Assembly: GCA_016788705.1 (NCBI GenBank)
Contig: JAEUSQ010000032.1
Coordinates: 1-64,000, forward strand
Source: Bacteroidetes Order II. bacterium
GTDB lineage: Bacteria > Bacteroidota > Rhodothermia > Rhodothermales > UBA2364
Length of the DNA stretch: 64,000 bases
Direction of reading: 5' to 3'
Part shown: positions 25,742 to 34,410 of the stretch, one piece after another
Layout: each line of letters starts with the position of its first letter
Numbering within the stretch: position 1 is the stretch's first letter
Translations under genes and position numbers: made by a program
The notes under the pieces: generated by a model
What the model saw: only the letters and a program-made list of their open reading frames with translations
Database searches by the model: none
Told to the model about the DNA's origin: nothing

Positions 25742-26410
25742 TCATCGGTCTAAGACCCCCAATCCCCAGAGGCCATAGATGCTAAAGCAAACCAGATAAA
25801 CAGAGAGTACCAACGACTCACCACCTGTGAGAATATGGGTTTCATTTTGCACCAATGCCGATCCAGCCATGAGCATCATCAACGAAATAGCAATGCTAAG
25901 GGTGGTTGTTGTAACAATGCTTCTGCCCAGGGTATTGGGAAGGGGCATTAACCAAACCGCAGCCAACACCGCTGCCGCAGTAATTAAGGTCAACCCAAAT
26001 AAACTGCCAAACCCAAAGCCAGACTCTTTCCCCAATAAAAAAATGAAAGACTGGATAATAGTTAAAAAAGTGCCAAACATGAGTAATAAATATCCAAAAA
26101 AAACACGAATACTTTCTATTCCTGCATCCGAAACGGGCTTGCTTTCTTCTTCTATTTTGGGTTCCGGTGCTGTCGGAAGGTACTGCTGCCAACCATCGTG
26201 TGAATCTGTATTTTGGGGATTGATATTGATGTTCACCACAGGGTTTTGAATATTTCCTCTTTCGGGATGCAATTCACGTGTAGGCATTCCGGAGGAGTCT
26301 ATCTGAACGCCGGGTAGTTCGTACGATTTACCACTCCGGGCATTTCCCCCCGAAAAAGACGGCATCTCTACCGAAGGATTTTCACCATGTAAATTGTTTC
26401 CTATGCCCAT
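25742..26410 (-). CDS. hypothetical four-helix membrane protein in the mreD position
   Basis: The ATG at 26410 gives 222 residues; the frame remains open to 26542, but that extra leader looks unlike a signal. The first 100 residues are polar, Asn/Pro-rich and probably disordered. Four hydrophobic segments follow at about 105-125, 130-150, 157-180 and 190-215. In many genomes mreC and mreD precede mrdA; this protein does not resemble MreC and lacks the five-helix layout of MreD. A structural role in the elongasome is possible from position only. Confidence 0.55.
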   Translation of the reverse strand: MGIGNNLHGENPSVEMPSFSGGNARSGKSYELPGVQIDSSGMPTRELHPERGNIQNPVVNININPQNTDSHDGWQQYLPTAPEPKIEEESKPVSDAGIESIRVFFGYLLLMFGTFLTIIQSFIFLLGKESGFGFGSLFGLTLITAAAVLAAVWLMPLPNTLGRSIVTTTTLSIAISLMMLMAGSALVQNETHILTGGESLVLSVYLVCFSIYGLWGLGVLDR

Positions 26411-26548
26411 TTGATTAAAAACAATAGCGGAATGTTTCCGGATAAGAAAAACTTGAAACCCTATCGGGAAGGTGACTCCCAATACCCAAGATTTTGTAAA
26501 AAGATCCCACTGGAATGTAGGGTTTCTATGACCAAATTTCAATCGAAA

Positions 26549-28111
26549 TTATAGACGATTGAAAGCCCCTGGTCGCACGGTAAAAACTTGTTTTTGTATT
26601 CCTATTGATACTTCTATACGATACCCATCCAACGCCTGCCCGATCCCTGTATGATGATATTGGTATAAGCCGGGAGATAAGCGTTTTTGTTTTTGTAGTT
26701 GGATAACTTCGTTGTTGCCTTTAAGCAGAATCTCTACGACTGCAGCCTGATGGAGCATAAGCCGAAAAGTACATTGTGTTGGCACATGGGAGGTGCAGGC
26801 TTCAACGAGAACCCCCTGTTCTGGAATAGCCGATGCCACAGACCGGGCTGCAAGGCCGATGGTTCTTGTCAAAGGAGCGTGCCCGCTTCCGCTGCTTGTT
26901 TCTTGGCTTAGCTCCCAAACAAATATGCCACCGAGCCCTTTTTGCTTGGCCCATTGGGTTTTAATGAATAAGGCTTTGGGTGTTTCCAAACTGATCCAAA
27001 TTTTTTTAGAACGATGGTATAAAAATGCCGCTTTTGCGGAGTCATCCCAATACAGCAATGCTTCCCGATAAGATGGAGTCTCGCCCCAGAGGTCTGCATA
27101 CGGTACTTCGCCACCGGGAACCAAAGGGCCGTGATAGGTCTGGAATAACCCTGGCAGCGGATCTTTTTTCCCTGCTTTGACGCCAGTATAACCTACGCCG
27201 AAATAGGGAATGCCCAAGGAAAGTTTTTCCGGAGGCATTCCCGCTTTTATCCAGGCCGCAACCGACATTTCTTGGATGTTATAGCCGCTTCCATGTTCAT
27301 CCGCTACATTACCTGCAAAGGGGGCCAGGTGTCCGGTATGTGGGTTCCAAGGTTGTGGCATGTGGTATAAATAGGCCATAACATTCACCCAATCCACAAT
27401 CTTGGCCAATGCAGGAACATCATAATGCTGCAAAAAATATGAAGTTGCAGGCCCATCAAAGGTTAGAAGATAACGTTCTCTTCGCTTGCTTCCTGCCTCA
27501 TCCAATTTATCACGCAGTGTCTGCATAAACAAAACAAAAGCCGCCTTCTCTCCGGCTCCTGGAAACTCCCAGTCCACATCCAATCCATCAAAAAGCCCCG
27601 ACATACTACCATCTCCCATTGGATTGGTAAAGAGCTGCATGAGGGTGTTAATGAATACCTCCCGATGGATCGGATGTTGAGAAATTTGTACAAAGCGCTC
27701 GTGCAAGGCAGCACAAGAACCAGTTGCCTGATCATAGGAACAAGCCCCTCCTAACGAGAGCAAAATTCGGAGGTGGGGGTGTTTTCGCTTCAAATAAACC
27801 AACTGACGTAGTACTCCCCGCCGATCAATACGGGAGGTGTCTCGTGGAATAAGGGACCGACTGAACAACGCATGTTGTATTACGTCGGTGTTTGCCCAAA
27901 CGGCTTCGTAGTAACCATCGCCATTTACGTCTTTTGGGACAACAAAGGCATAAAAAAGATGTGTTAGTTGGTCTGCTGGTATATCGGCAGGTTCAAATTG
28001 TCGCGAATACAGCGCTTCCGGCGAATAAAACCCAGCGATCCGAAATGGGGTTTGGGCCAGCGATATACTGGCCAAGCCTAAAAACAGGAAAATAAGAAGG
28101 TATTTGTGCAT
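26549..28111 (-). CDS. exported glycoside hydrolase family 18 protein
   Basis: A 520-residue protein with a signal peptide (1-19). The GH18 barrel signature is intact: SLGG at 119-122 and DGLDVDWE at 175-182, with the catalytic Glu182 and the Asp residues that assist the substrate N-acetyl group. 'VMAYLYH' and 'SLGIPYFGVGY' fit later barrel strands. After about residue 410 comes a beta-rich C-terminal domain of about 100 residues. It probably cleaves beta-1,4 bonds in chitin or an N-acetylglucosamine polymer, perhaps peptidoglycan. Six bases separate its stop from the extended frame of the downstream gene. Confidence 0.9.
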   Translation of the reverse strand: MHKYLLIFLFLGLASISLAQTPFRIAGFYSPEALYSRQFEPADIPADQLTHLFYAFVVPKDVNGDGYYEAVWANTDVIQHALFSRSLIPRDTSRIDRRGVLRQLVYLKRKHPHLRILLSLGGACSYDQATGSCAALHERFVQISQHPIHREVFINTLMQLFTNPMGDGSMSGLFDGLDVDWEFPGAGEKAAFVLFMQTLRDKLDEAGSKRRERYLLTFDGPATSYFLQHYDVPALAKIVDWVNVMAYLYHMPQPWNPHTGHLAPFAGNVADEHGSGYNIQEMSVAAWIKAGMPPEKLSLGIPYFGVGYTGVKAGKKDPLPGLFQTYHGPLVPGGEVPYADLWGETPSYREALLYWDDSAKAAFLYHRSKKIWISLETPKALFIKTQWAKQKGLGGIFVWELSQETSSGSGHAPLTRTIGLAARSVASAIPEQGVLVEACTSHVPTQCTFRLMLHQAAVVEILLKGNNEVIQLQKQKRLSPGLYQYHHTGIGQALDGYRIEVSIGIQKQVFTVRPGAFNRL

Positions 28112-28209
28112 AAAGTTGTTCGTAAATTCTATTAATATTTCAGCACAAGATATATGCCAAGCAAGTTATTTTCGTTGTGAAATGACGCAACAACCTTAGC
28201 TGAACGCCC

Positions 28210-28983
28210 ATGTATAGACCCGTCTGGTATCTTCTATCTCTAATCGCTCTACTCGGTTTTACCCCACGGTCACTATTGGCCCAAGAAGTAACGCCCGCAG
28301 GTCTTCCTGTTGAGGTACAAGAATTGTATTACGTAATTACCCCGAAAGCAAAGTGGTATCTGGACCGGGACTCTACTGCCGCAAAGGGAACGTTACGATT
28401 CCGAGAAACGGTCTGGGTGATTAATCGTACATCAGGTTGGGACTATATTCGCAGGGCCGACAACTCTTATGCCTATGTAAGGTCAAGATCGCTCTCCAAT
28501 ATTTGGCTACAAGCCCAAAAAACAAAAGGGCGGTTGAATGTATTTGCAGGAAGCCGTCTAATAAAATCTTTTCCGGCAGATTTTGGGCATAATACTCAAG
28601 ATACCATGAAAGTACAACGTGGCACCCTAACAGATAAAAAACATTGGGTAACACCAGAAGGTACCTTTTATATTGCACAATTCAACCCCCAAAGTGAATA
28701 CTACAAAGCGATGATCCTTAGTTACCCCACGCCTCAGGATGCTGAACGAGGGTTAGAAAAAAAGATGATCACACCCGCACAACACCGGGCCATTCTGGAA
28801 GCACACGCCAACTTTCGATTGCCACCCATGAACACGGCACTCGGAGGATTGATTGAGATTCATGGAAAAGGTTCTGGAAGGCGCATGAATTGGACACAGG
28901 GTTGCATTGCTCTACGAGATATTTATATGGATGAATTATGGACACTGGTGCCGCTGGGGGCTCCTGTAGTGGTGGAGCGTTAA
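28210..28983 (+). CDS. L,D-transpeptidase (YkuD) with SH3-like domain
   Basis: A 257-residue exported protein with a signal peptide of about 24 residues. Residues about 38-95 look like a bacterial SH3 domain ('WYLDRDSTAAKGTLRFRETVWVIN' region and 'YAYVRSRSLSN'). The YkuD catalytic domain follows, with His218 in IHGKG and the nucleophile Cys232 in TQGCIAL (229-235). It is predicted to form 3-3 crosslinks in peptidoglycan or attach proteins to it. The gene diverges from the GH18 gene, so the two may serve wall remodelling together. The ATG at 28210 sets the signal peptide correctly. Confidence 0.9.
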   Translation: MYRPVWYLLSLIALLGFTPRSLLAQEVTPAGLPVEVQELYYVITPKAKWYLDRDSTAAKGTLRFRETVWVINRTSGWDYIRRADNSYAYVRSRSLSNIWLQAQKTKGRLNVFAGSRLIKSFPADFGHNTQDTMKVQRGTLTDKKHWVTPEGTFYIAQFNPQSEYYKAMILSYPTPQDAERGLEKKMITPAQHRAILEAHANFRLPPMNTALGGLIEIHGKGSGRRMNWTQGCIALRDIYMDELWTLVPLGAPVVVER

Positions 28984-29141
28984 GAATGCGCAACTTTTAG
29001 GGCCCTTAAGCCGTACTTTTTTGTCAGAATATTTGTACTTTGTAAATCATTTAGTCATATAGCTTCATCAGCAACCCGAACCGCACCCTGCTCCCGAATC
29101 CGCTAAAGCTATCCTGCTAACCTTATGAACTTGCGCTGGAA

Positions 29142-29642
29142 ATGGAATTAATATTGCCCATCGGACTTCTCTTACTGGGATTGTTTTTAATCTGGTTAGA
29201 AATCTGGATTGTACCTGGCCTTAATGTGGTAGGGGTTGGAGGCTTGCTCTCGCTTGCGTTTGGCCTTTTCCTCATCTTTACGGGTTTTGGCCTTTTTAGT
29301 GGTATTACGGCGCTTGGTCTAACGGCAACAGCAAGTTTTAGTTTGTTCTATATTGCACAAAAAAATGGTGCATGGGATAAGTTTATTCTGCAAACCACTT
29401 TGCTTTCGGGCGAAGAACTGGCAAAACTGGAAGGCGGAGAACGCGGGCATTATCTTGGAAAGTCAGGAACCGTCTTAACGCCATTGCGCCCTACAGGTAT
29501 TATTGAGGTGGAGGGCGAACGCATGGAAGTTGTAACCGAAGGTGGGTTTATCTCTTCAGGAAGCAAAGTGCGCATTGTAGCGATGGATCGGCAGAAATTT
29601 TTTGTTCGGTTGGATGAAGGAAATGAGACATCAAGTACTTAA
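29142..29642 (+). CDS. NfeD-like membrane protein
   Basis: A 166-residue protein with three or four hydrophobic segments in the first 95 residues ('LPIGLLLLGLFLIWLEIWIVPG', then Gly-rich helices) and a C-terminal OB-fold domain at about 108-158 ('GKSGTVLTPLRPTGIIEVEGERMEV...GFISSGSKVRIV'). This is the short NfeD type. NfeD proteins usually work with an SPFH/stomatin-family partner in membrane microdomains; no such gene is seen next to it. A 43-residue open frame follows 11 bases downstream. Confidence 0.88.
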   Translation: MELILPIGLLLLGLFLIWLEIWIVPGLNVVGVGGLLSLAFGLFLIFTGFGLFSGITALGLTATASFSLFYIAQKNGAWDKFILQTTLLSGEELAKLEGGERGHYLGKSGTVLTPLRPTGIIEVEGERMEVVTEGGFISSGSKVRIVAMDRQKFFVRLDEGNETSST

Positions 29643-29653
29643 TTTTTAAGACT

Positions 29654-29785
29654 ATGGAATGGATTTTTTCAGTATGGAACAGCCTGTATGATGTTTTAAA
29701 CAACGTTGTTTCGTGGTTGTTACCCATTTCGGTCGGAGCTGTCGCTATCCGGCTTGTGTGGAAGGCACGAGACAATGGGTTTTAA
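29654..29785 (+). CDS. small hydrophobic peptide (43 residues)
   Basis: A short open frame starting ATG 11 bases after the NfeD-like gene: MEWIFSVWNSLYDVLNNVV, then one hydrophobic helix (SWLLPISVGAVAIRLV) and a basic end. Nothing in it matches a known family. Support comes from its place behind nfeD, a plausible single transmembrane helix, and a stop codon overlapping that of the convergent gene in TTAA, an arrangement seen twice more in this window. It could still be a chance open frame. Confidence 0.45.
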   Translation: MEWIFSVWNSLYDVLNNVVSWLLPISVGAVAIRLVWKARDNGF

Positions 29786-31164
29786 CCACCTGTTCCTGTA
29801 AACCCTTCATTGTGAGCGATTGGGTGCAAGATACGCAAAACCCGCATTGCAGGATTTGACACAGCCTCGGCGGGTGGTTTGTCTGGGGCAAAAAGCGAAT
29901 CTAAAGACATCTCTATACTAACCTCGAAATCTGTTATTGGGGTCGTTTGTCTTACGTTCCTAAAGCGTAGTGTTTGCTCCTCCGCTTTTTCTAAAATATG
30001 AAAATAAAGCAGCGGTAAGCGTACACCCAGTTGGCCAAATAAGCGTTTTAATGCTTCCCCGATTGCCCAAGATACTTGCCCAAACATGCCTTCTGGCACT
30101 TTTAGATACAGTGCAATTTCATTAGGGCTTATCTGGCGAATTTGATACTGCTGAATGGCCGTAGATCCGCCTGTAATGACTTTTCGTAGGGTATCCGGAA
30201 AAACAGGGACCCAGTCATCTACAATTTCAGATCTTAGATAGAACACATCAGACCAGCGTCCTCCCACATGCTCTATGGCCATATGATGGGATCCGCACGC
30301 ACAGGCCATACGGCGTTCCACAAGAATGTCGTCCAATTTATAACGCAACAGTGGCTGCGTCCTCCGACTTAGGGAGGTGATAACCGGAAAGAAGCGCTTG
30401 CGATCGGTTTCCAAATAATCATGCTCTACCAAAAACAGGTCTTCGTTTAGGTGTAGGGTGCCAAATGGGCAACTGTGGCCCAGAAAACCTTCGTTGGTCC
30501 AATATATATTCTGGACGGCCACTCCGAATTGTCGGGATAACCACTCCCGTTCCTCTTCGGTCAAAACTTCTGCGGTAGAAAAGATACGGTCCGTAGAAAG
30601 GCGAAGCCGGCCTTGTATCACCTCTGTTGCTAGTGCCCGCAAAACAGCAGGAGGGGCAATCAAAATAGTTGGATTTGATGCCCGCAAGAGCAGTTTCAAA
30701 GACTCTGTAGGTCCATTCCAAGCGAGTGCTAGGGTTTCTATATAACGATTGTTGAAAGGGGTTAGCAACGCTGATATTCCGGGAACAAAGCAAGCTATCC
30801 GAACATGTCCTTTGGGCAATGCAGGTATTAGCACCTCAAACAGGGAGAAGGCTTCCGTGATGAGTTCTTCTTCGGATTGAATCCAGATTCGTTTTCGCCC
30901 GGCTGTCCCATCCGATACCGAAAGTCTTGCTTGTCGAAAATATCCGTGGGTCTGAGGTTGTGCTCCGTCTAGTTTCAAAATTTTCCTCGCATGGGCATAG
31001 GTAAGGCCCAGGGCGTTCCCCTTGTCAAAGTTGTGCTCAAAAGCGTCGGGTGTTTGTACAGGAAACGCGGCCTGTGGTGCTACGTCTTCTGTGTTTAGGT
31101 CTTGATAGGCGGGGACCTGCCGTTTGATGACCTCGGCGACCTTTTCCAAGGCCATTCGCTGCAT
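29782..31164 (-). CDS. CoF-synthetase-like adenylate-forming enzyme
   Basis: From the ATG at 31164 the protein has 460 residues; the frame is open to 31251 but the extra residues form an odd Lys/Arg-rich lead. It resembles the phenylacetate-CoA ligase/F390-synthetase-related branch of the ANL superfamily. The nucleotide-binding segment reads 'VSDGTAGRKRIW', where relatives have S.GT.G. Later motifs include 'IYWTNEGFLGHSCPFGTLHLNED' and 'LLRYKLDDIL'. Members of this group adenylate carboxylic acids, and the physiological substrate is usually unknown. It is convergent with the nfeD region. Confidence 0.75.
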   Translation of the reverse strand: MQRMALEKVAEVIKRQVPAYQDLNTEDVAPQAAFPVQTPDAFEHNFDKGNALGLTYAHARKILKLDGAQPQTHGYFRQARLSVSDGTAGRKRIWIQSEEELITEAFSLFEVLIPALPKGHVRIACFVPGISALLTPFNNRYIETLALAWNGPTESLKLLLRASNPTILIAPPAVLRALATEVIQGRLRLSTDRIFSTAEVLTEEEREWLSRQFGVAVQNIYWTNEGFLGHSCPFGTLHLNEDLFLVEHDYLETDRKRFFPVITSLSRRTQPLLRYKLDDILVERRMACACGSHHMAIEHVGGRWSDVFYLRSEIVDDWVPVFPDTLRKVITGGSTAIQQYQIRQISPNEIALYLKVPEGMFGQVSWAIGEALKRLFGQLGVRLPLLYFHILEKAEEQTLRFRNVRQTTPITDFEVSIEMSLDSLFAPDKPPAEAVSNPAMRVLRILHPIAHNEGFTGTGG

Positions 31165-31571
31165 GGCACCTATTCGTTGTGCGTTCGTCTTCCTATGACG
31201 CTTTATTTTTATCTGTATGAAAAGATAAATAAATAAAAAAAACGTCTTCATGCTATAGTTGTTAAATCAATAAAATTAAGGTGGTAAAGGTCCAAATTGT
31301 ACCACTATTTTTATTATTACCTAAGCCCGCTTTATGCTCTTTGCACAGCGCAGCCTTAACCCTTTGCCCGGAAGTTTGACAGTCCAGTACTTGTCCCTGT
31401 ACATAAAGTGTGCCTAAATCATAATCGTCTATCCCTTAAATACGATAAGTTGTTGGATATTGCATTTTTACAGTATTTAAGTATATTCAATTACCTACTA
31501 CATCAAGACCTGATATCGTGGCGAAAAGACAACGAACGGAATTGCTTTTTTCCAGATAAACCCAAAAAACT
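31165..31571. other. divergent intergenic region with one promoter candidate
   Basis: About 400 bases between the adenylate-forming enzyme and the coiled-coil/OmpA pair. Apart from the promoter candidate at 31376-31405 I see no gene, terminator or RNA. Confidence 0.5.
31376..31405 (+). promoter_or_regulatory. sigma70-like promoter for the coiled-coil/OmpA pair
   Basis: A perfect TTGACA (31376-31381), an 18-base spacer and TACATA (31400-31405), about 165 bases before the ATG at 31572. The -10 matches TATAAT at four of six positions. Confidence 0.4.
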
Positions 31572-32078
31572 ATGCATCCGGAAGAACATTTACAGGAAGC
31601 TTCGTCTCGAAATGGGATATCGCCCCAGCATGACGAGTTAGGAAAAATCAGAGATATTCTTTTTGGGGCACAATCAAATGAGTTCTCTCAGCGAATTTTG
31701 GATCTGGAGCAACAATTATTGCGTGAGACCACCCAGATCCGCCAGGTGATGGATGAACGGCTTCAGGGGCTTGAGACAAGTTTTCGTCAGGAAATGGCCC
31801 AATTGCGTATGGCGCTCTCGGCAGAAACGAATGCCCGTGGTGAAGCCCTTATCCTCATGGAACGAAACTTTCGGGAGTCTATGGAGGAGATGCAGTCCAC
31901 GATGGATGATACCTTCACCCTCCATGGGCACAAACTAACAACAGAAACCCAGCAACGTACACAAGCGGTTGAAGGTCTTGCGGAACGTCTTACGCAAATG
32001 CAGGCAGACAAAACGGATCGTAAGGTACTTTCGTTACTGCTAAACCAAATGGCAGAAGCCCTCTCGCCGTCGAATTAA
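31572..32078 (+). CDS. coiled-coil protein upstream of OmpA-like gene
   Basis: A 168-residue cytoplasmic protein with no signal peptide. The segment 'LGKIRDILFGAQSNEFSQRILDLEQQLL' at about 23-50 is followed by a long heptad-rich coiled coil through about residue 150. The 'RDILFG' segment resembles 'RWLLMG' near the N-terminus of the downstream OmpA-like protein, so the two may share an interaction element. The downstream gene begins 7 bases after its stop, so they form an operon. No enzymatic motif is present, and a structural or regulatory partner role is the best inference. Confidence 0.7.
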   Translation: MHPEEHLQEASSRNGISPQHDELGKIRDILFGAQSNEFSQRILDLEQQLLRETTQIRQVMDERLQGLETSFRQEMAQLRMALSAETNARGEALILMERNFRESMEEMQSTMDDTFTLHGHKLTTETQQRTQAVEGLAERLTQMQADKTDRKVLSLLLNQMAEALSPSN

Positions 32079-32084
32079 TCCTGC

Positions 32085-33887
32085 ATGGCTTTCTTTTTTC
32101 GTAAAAAACTTACGCCTTCAGAAGTCGAGCAGAAGGCAGCTCTTCCATTCAACGATTCCCCCAGCGAATTGGAGTCGTTGCGCTGGTTGCTTATGGGCAA
32201 AGAGCGTGCAGAACTCCGAAAATTGGAGGAACGAGTAACGGAATTTGAACACCGAGGGATTACGTCGGACCAAGTGGGTGACTTGTTGCCTGATAGTATC
32301 GTAAAGCGAGCACAGACAGATGATCGGTTGGTTAGGAGTCTTACGCCTGTGGTGGAAGAAGCAATCCGAGAATCTATTTCGCAAAACCGGTTTCGGATCG
32401 CAGATATCTTATTCCCTTCTATGGGGCCAGCCATCCGCAAGTCTATTGCTCAGGCATTACGGGCATTGGGAGAAACCAATCGGCCTGAACACGAGCAATA
32501 CCGTAGCTTCTTTTCGATTAAAGGGCTAAAATGGCGTTGGGAGGCCTTCCGACAGGGCAGGAGTTTTGACGAGGTGTTGCTGGCAAAAATATTGCTGTAT
32601 CGAGTAGAGCATCTTTTCCTGATTCATCACGAAAGTGGCCTTTTGCTTCAGGAAGTACGGGCCAGCAATGTACCAGCCATGGAAGCGGACATGTTTTCTG
32701 GGATGCTGACTGCATTGCGAGATTTTGCCAAAGACTCCTTGGGACGAAAAGAAGGCCTTAGTACGTTGGAATACGAGGGGTTTACGATTGTGATGGAAGA
32801 TGGCCCCAAAGCCTTTATTGCCGCAGTAGTGAAAGGACATCCGCCTGAGAGCCTGCGTACCTTGTTTCAGGAAGCTCTAGAGAATGTACACTTCGAGCAA
32901 CAATTGGCGTTCCGTTCATTTAATGGAGATACTGCGGTCTTTGAGCCGTCCAAACAGTATTTAGAGACGTGTCTGGATGCCTCTTATCGTTCGACGCGCC
33001 AAAGTGTTAGTCCAGCTAAATTGGAGTTGGCACTAAAGTGGGGTGCCTGTCTCCTGCTCGTATCTGCAATCGCCTATTTGATTGCCTACGATACCACTCG
33101 CTGGAATCGCTTTATCCTCGAAATGCGCCGAACACCCGGATATATGATTACTGAGGCCGAGAAAGATTGGTTTAGTGCCTCTGGTTTGGGGCGCTATCGG
33201 CTACGAGGGATTAAGGACCCGTTGGCAGCAGATGTGGCCGCCAAAAACATGACGGGTCTTGGACTGAACCCGGATCGGCTGGATGTTGATTGGACGCCTT
33301 TCACCTCGTTAGAAAAACCAATCTTATTACGGCGGTTGGAGAAACGCCTCAATCCACCTATACGGCTTAAACTCCGGCTTACAGATGACTTGGTATTACA
33401 ACCAATTGGTGTTGCCAATGCAATGTGGGTGAATCAAGCCCAAGTCATCCTTCCGGCTTTTGATGGCGTAAATGGTTTGGATACGCAGTACATCTCTTCG
33501 CCCGAACAGTATTTGTATCAGTATATGCTGCCCGAGCTATCAAAGGGTGGGGTGTTTTTTGATTGGGGAAAGTCGTTGTTGAGTCCCTTTATGCTGGGTG
33601 CAACGGCTGCCAAAATCAAAGAAATCTTTCATGTTGCAGAAGAAAATAACTTGCCTTATCCAACCATCGTCCTCGAAGGAAGAACAGATGGCCCACACTC
33701 CGTTACCAACCAACTGCTAAGCGTGCAGCGGGCTGAGTCCGTCAAGAAAATATTGGTTGAACAATACCAAATCCCGGCAATTAGGCTGTCCACCATCGGA
33801 TATGGTTCTTCCCGTCCGGTAAAGCCCTTTTACTCGGGCCAGGATACCGATCAGGCCAACCGAAGTGTTACAATCGCCGTTCGATAA
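32085..33887 (+). CDS. inner-membrane OmpA-family protein with longin/roadblock-like cytoplasmic domain
   Basis: A 600-residue protein with unusual topology. Residues 1-310 are cytoplasmic and include 'LFLIHHESGLLLQEV' (177-191), 'ADMFSGMLTALRDFAKDSLG' (201-220) and 'YEGFTIVMEDGPKAFIAAVVKG' (230-251), a pattern reminiscent of roadblock/longin GTPase-partner domains. One transmembrane helix lies at about 317-335. The C-terminal 100 residues are an OmpA/MotB peptidoglycan-binding domain ('LEGRTDGPHS', 'LLSVQRAESVKKILVEQ', 'RLSTIGYGSSRP'). It could link the cell wall to a cytoplasmic GTPase or to the coiled-coil protein encoded just upstream. The OmpA part is certain; the rest is inferred. Confidence 0.8.
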   Translation: MAFFFRKKLTPSEVEQKAALPFNDSPSELESLRWLLMGKERAELRKLEERVTEFEHRGITSDQVGDLLPDSIVKRAQTDDRLVRSLTPVVEEAIRESISQNRFRIADILFPSMGPAIRKSIAQALRALGETNRPEHEQYRSFFSIKGLKWRWEAFRQGRSFDEVLLAKILLYRVEHLFLIHHESGLLLQEVRASNVPAMEADMFSGMLTALRDFAKDSLGRKEGLSTLEYEGFTIVMEDGPKAFIAAVVKGHPPESLRTLFQEALENVHFEQQLAFRSFNGDTAVFEPSKQYLETCLDASYRSTRQSVSPAKLELALKWGACLLLVSAIAYLIAYDTTRWNRFILEMRRTPGYMITEAEKDWFSASGLGRYRLRGIKDPLAADVAAKNMTGLGLNPDRLDVDWTPFTSLEKPILLRRLEKRLNPPIRLKLRLTDDLVLQPIGVANAMWVNQAQVILPAFDGVNGLDTQYISSPEQYLYQYMLPELSKGGVFFDWGKSLLSPFMLGATAAKIKEIFHVAEENNLPYPTIVLEGRTDGPHSVTNQLLSVQRAESVKKILVEQYQIPAIRLSTIGYGSSRPVKPFYSGQDTDQANRSVTIAVR

Positions 33888-33903
33888 ACCACTTGGGCCT
33901 GGC

Positions 33904-34398
33904 TTATGACTTTGGTTTCTCGGAGTCCCTTTGGCGTCCGAGAAAATCATTTCGCATTTGCTCCAGAATTTTCCCAAATTCCCATTGTGCCAACAGGTAG
34001 TGGGCAAATCTCTGGGCGCCGAAGGTATTAATCAGGTGTCTATGCAGAGACTGTCGGGCCAATTCCTGTTTTTCTTCGAACCTGCTGAGTTCCAAAGCAA
34101 GTTTCTCTATTAGCTTCAGGTCATCTTTTTTTTCAATAAGCGTAGTCAAGACATCATATTGCTGCTTTTTGACGCGGTCCAAACGTATGACTGCAATCTG
34201 ATATGCTTCGTAATAGTCTAAGAATTGTTCCAGTTCTCGTTCGTTCAAGCCCATTTTGTCTTTAAAGTGGGCAATTTGGCGTTCGGCCACTTGTTTGGAA
34301 AAGGTGGCTGCAGGTGTTTGCGCAGGGGTGAACTTTGGTGATAATAGGCAGAATATCCCCCAAAAAAGCCAAAATTTGGAGATTGAAATGATACGCAT
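33904..34398 (-). CDS. exported CpxP/Spy-like protein
   Basis: A 164-residue protein with a signal peptide ending near residue 27 (PAQT). The mature part is almost wholly helical and highly charged ('FKDKMGLNERELEQFLDYYEAYQ', 'LALELSRFEEKQELARQSLHRHL'), in the style of small periplasmic Spy/CpxP chaperone-like proteins common behind ECF sigma loci in Bacteroidota. It lies 12 bases downstream of the repeat-rich membrane protein gene and probably shares its transcript with the sigma factor. Its ligand is unknown. Confidence 0.65.
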   Translation of the reverse strand: MRIISISKFWLFWGIFCLLSPKFTPAQTPAATFSKQVAERQIAHFKDKMGLNERELEQFLDYYEAYQIAVIRLDRVKKQQYDVLTTLIEKKDDLKLIEKLALELSRFEEKQELARQSLHRHLINTFGAQRFAHYLLAQWEFGKILEQMRNDFLGRQRDSEKPKS

Positions 34399-34410
34399 AA
34401 AAAAAGGCGG

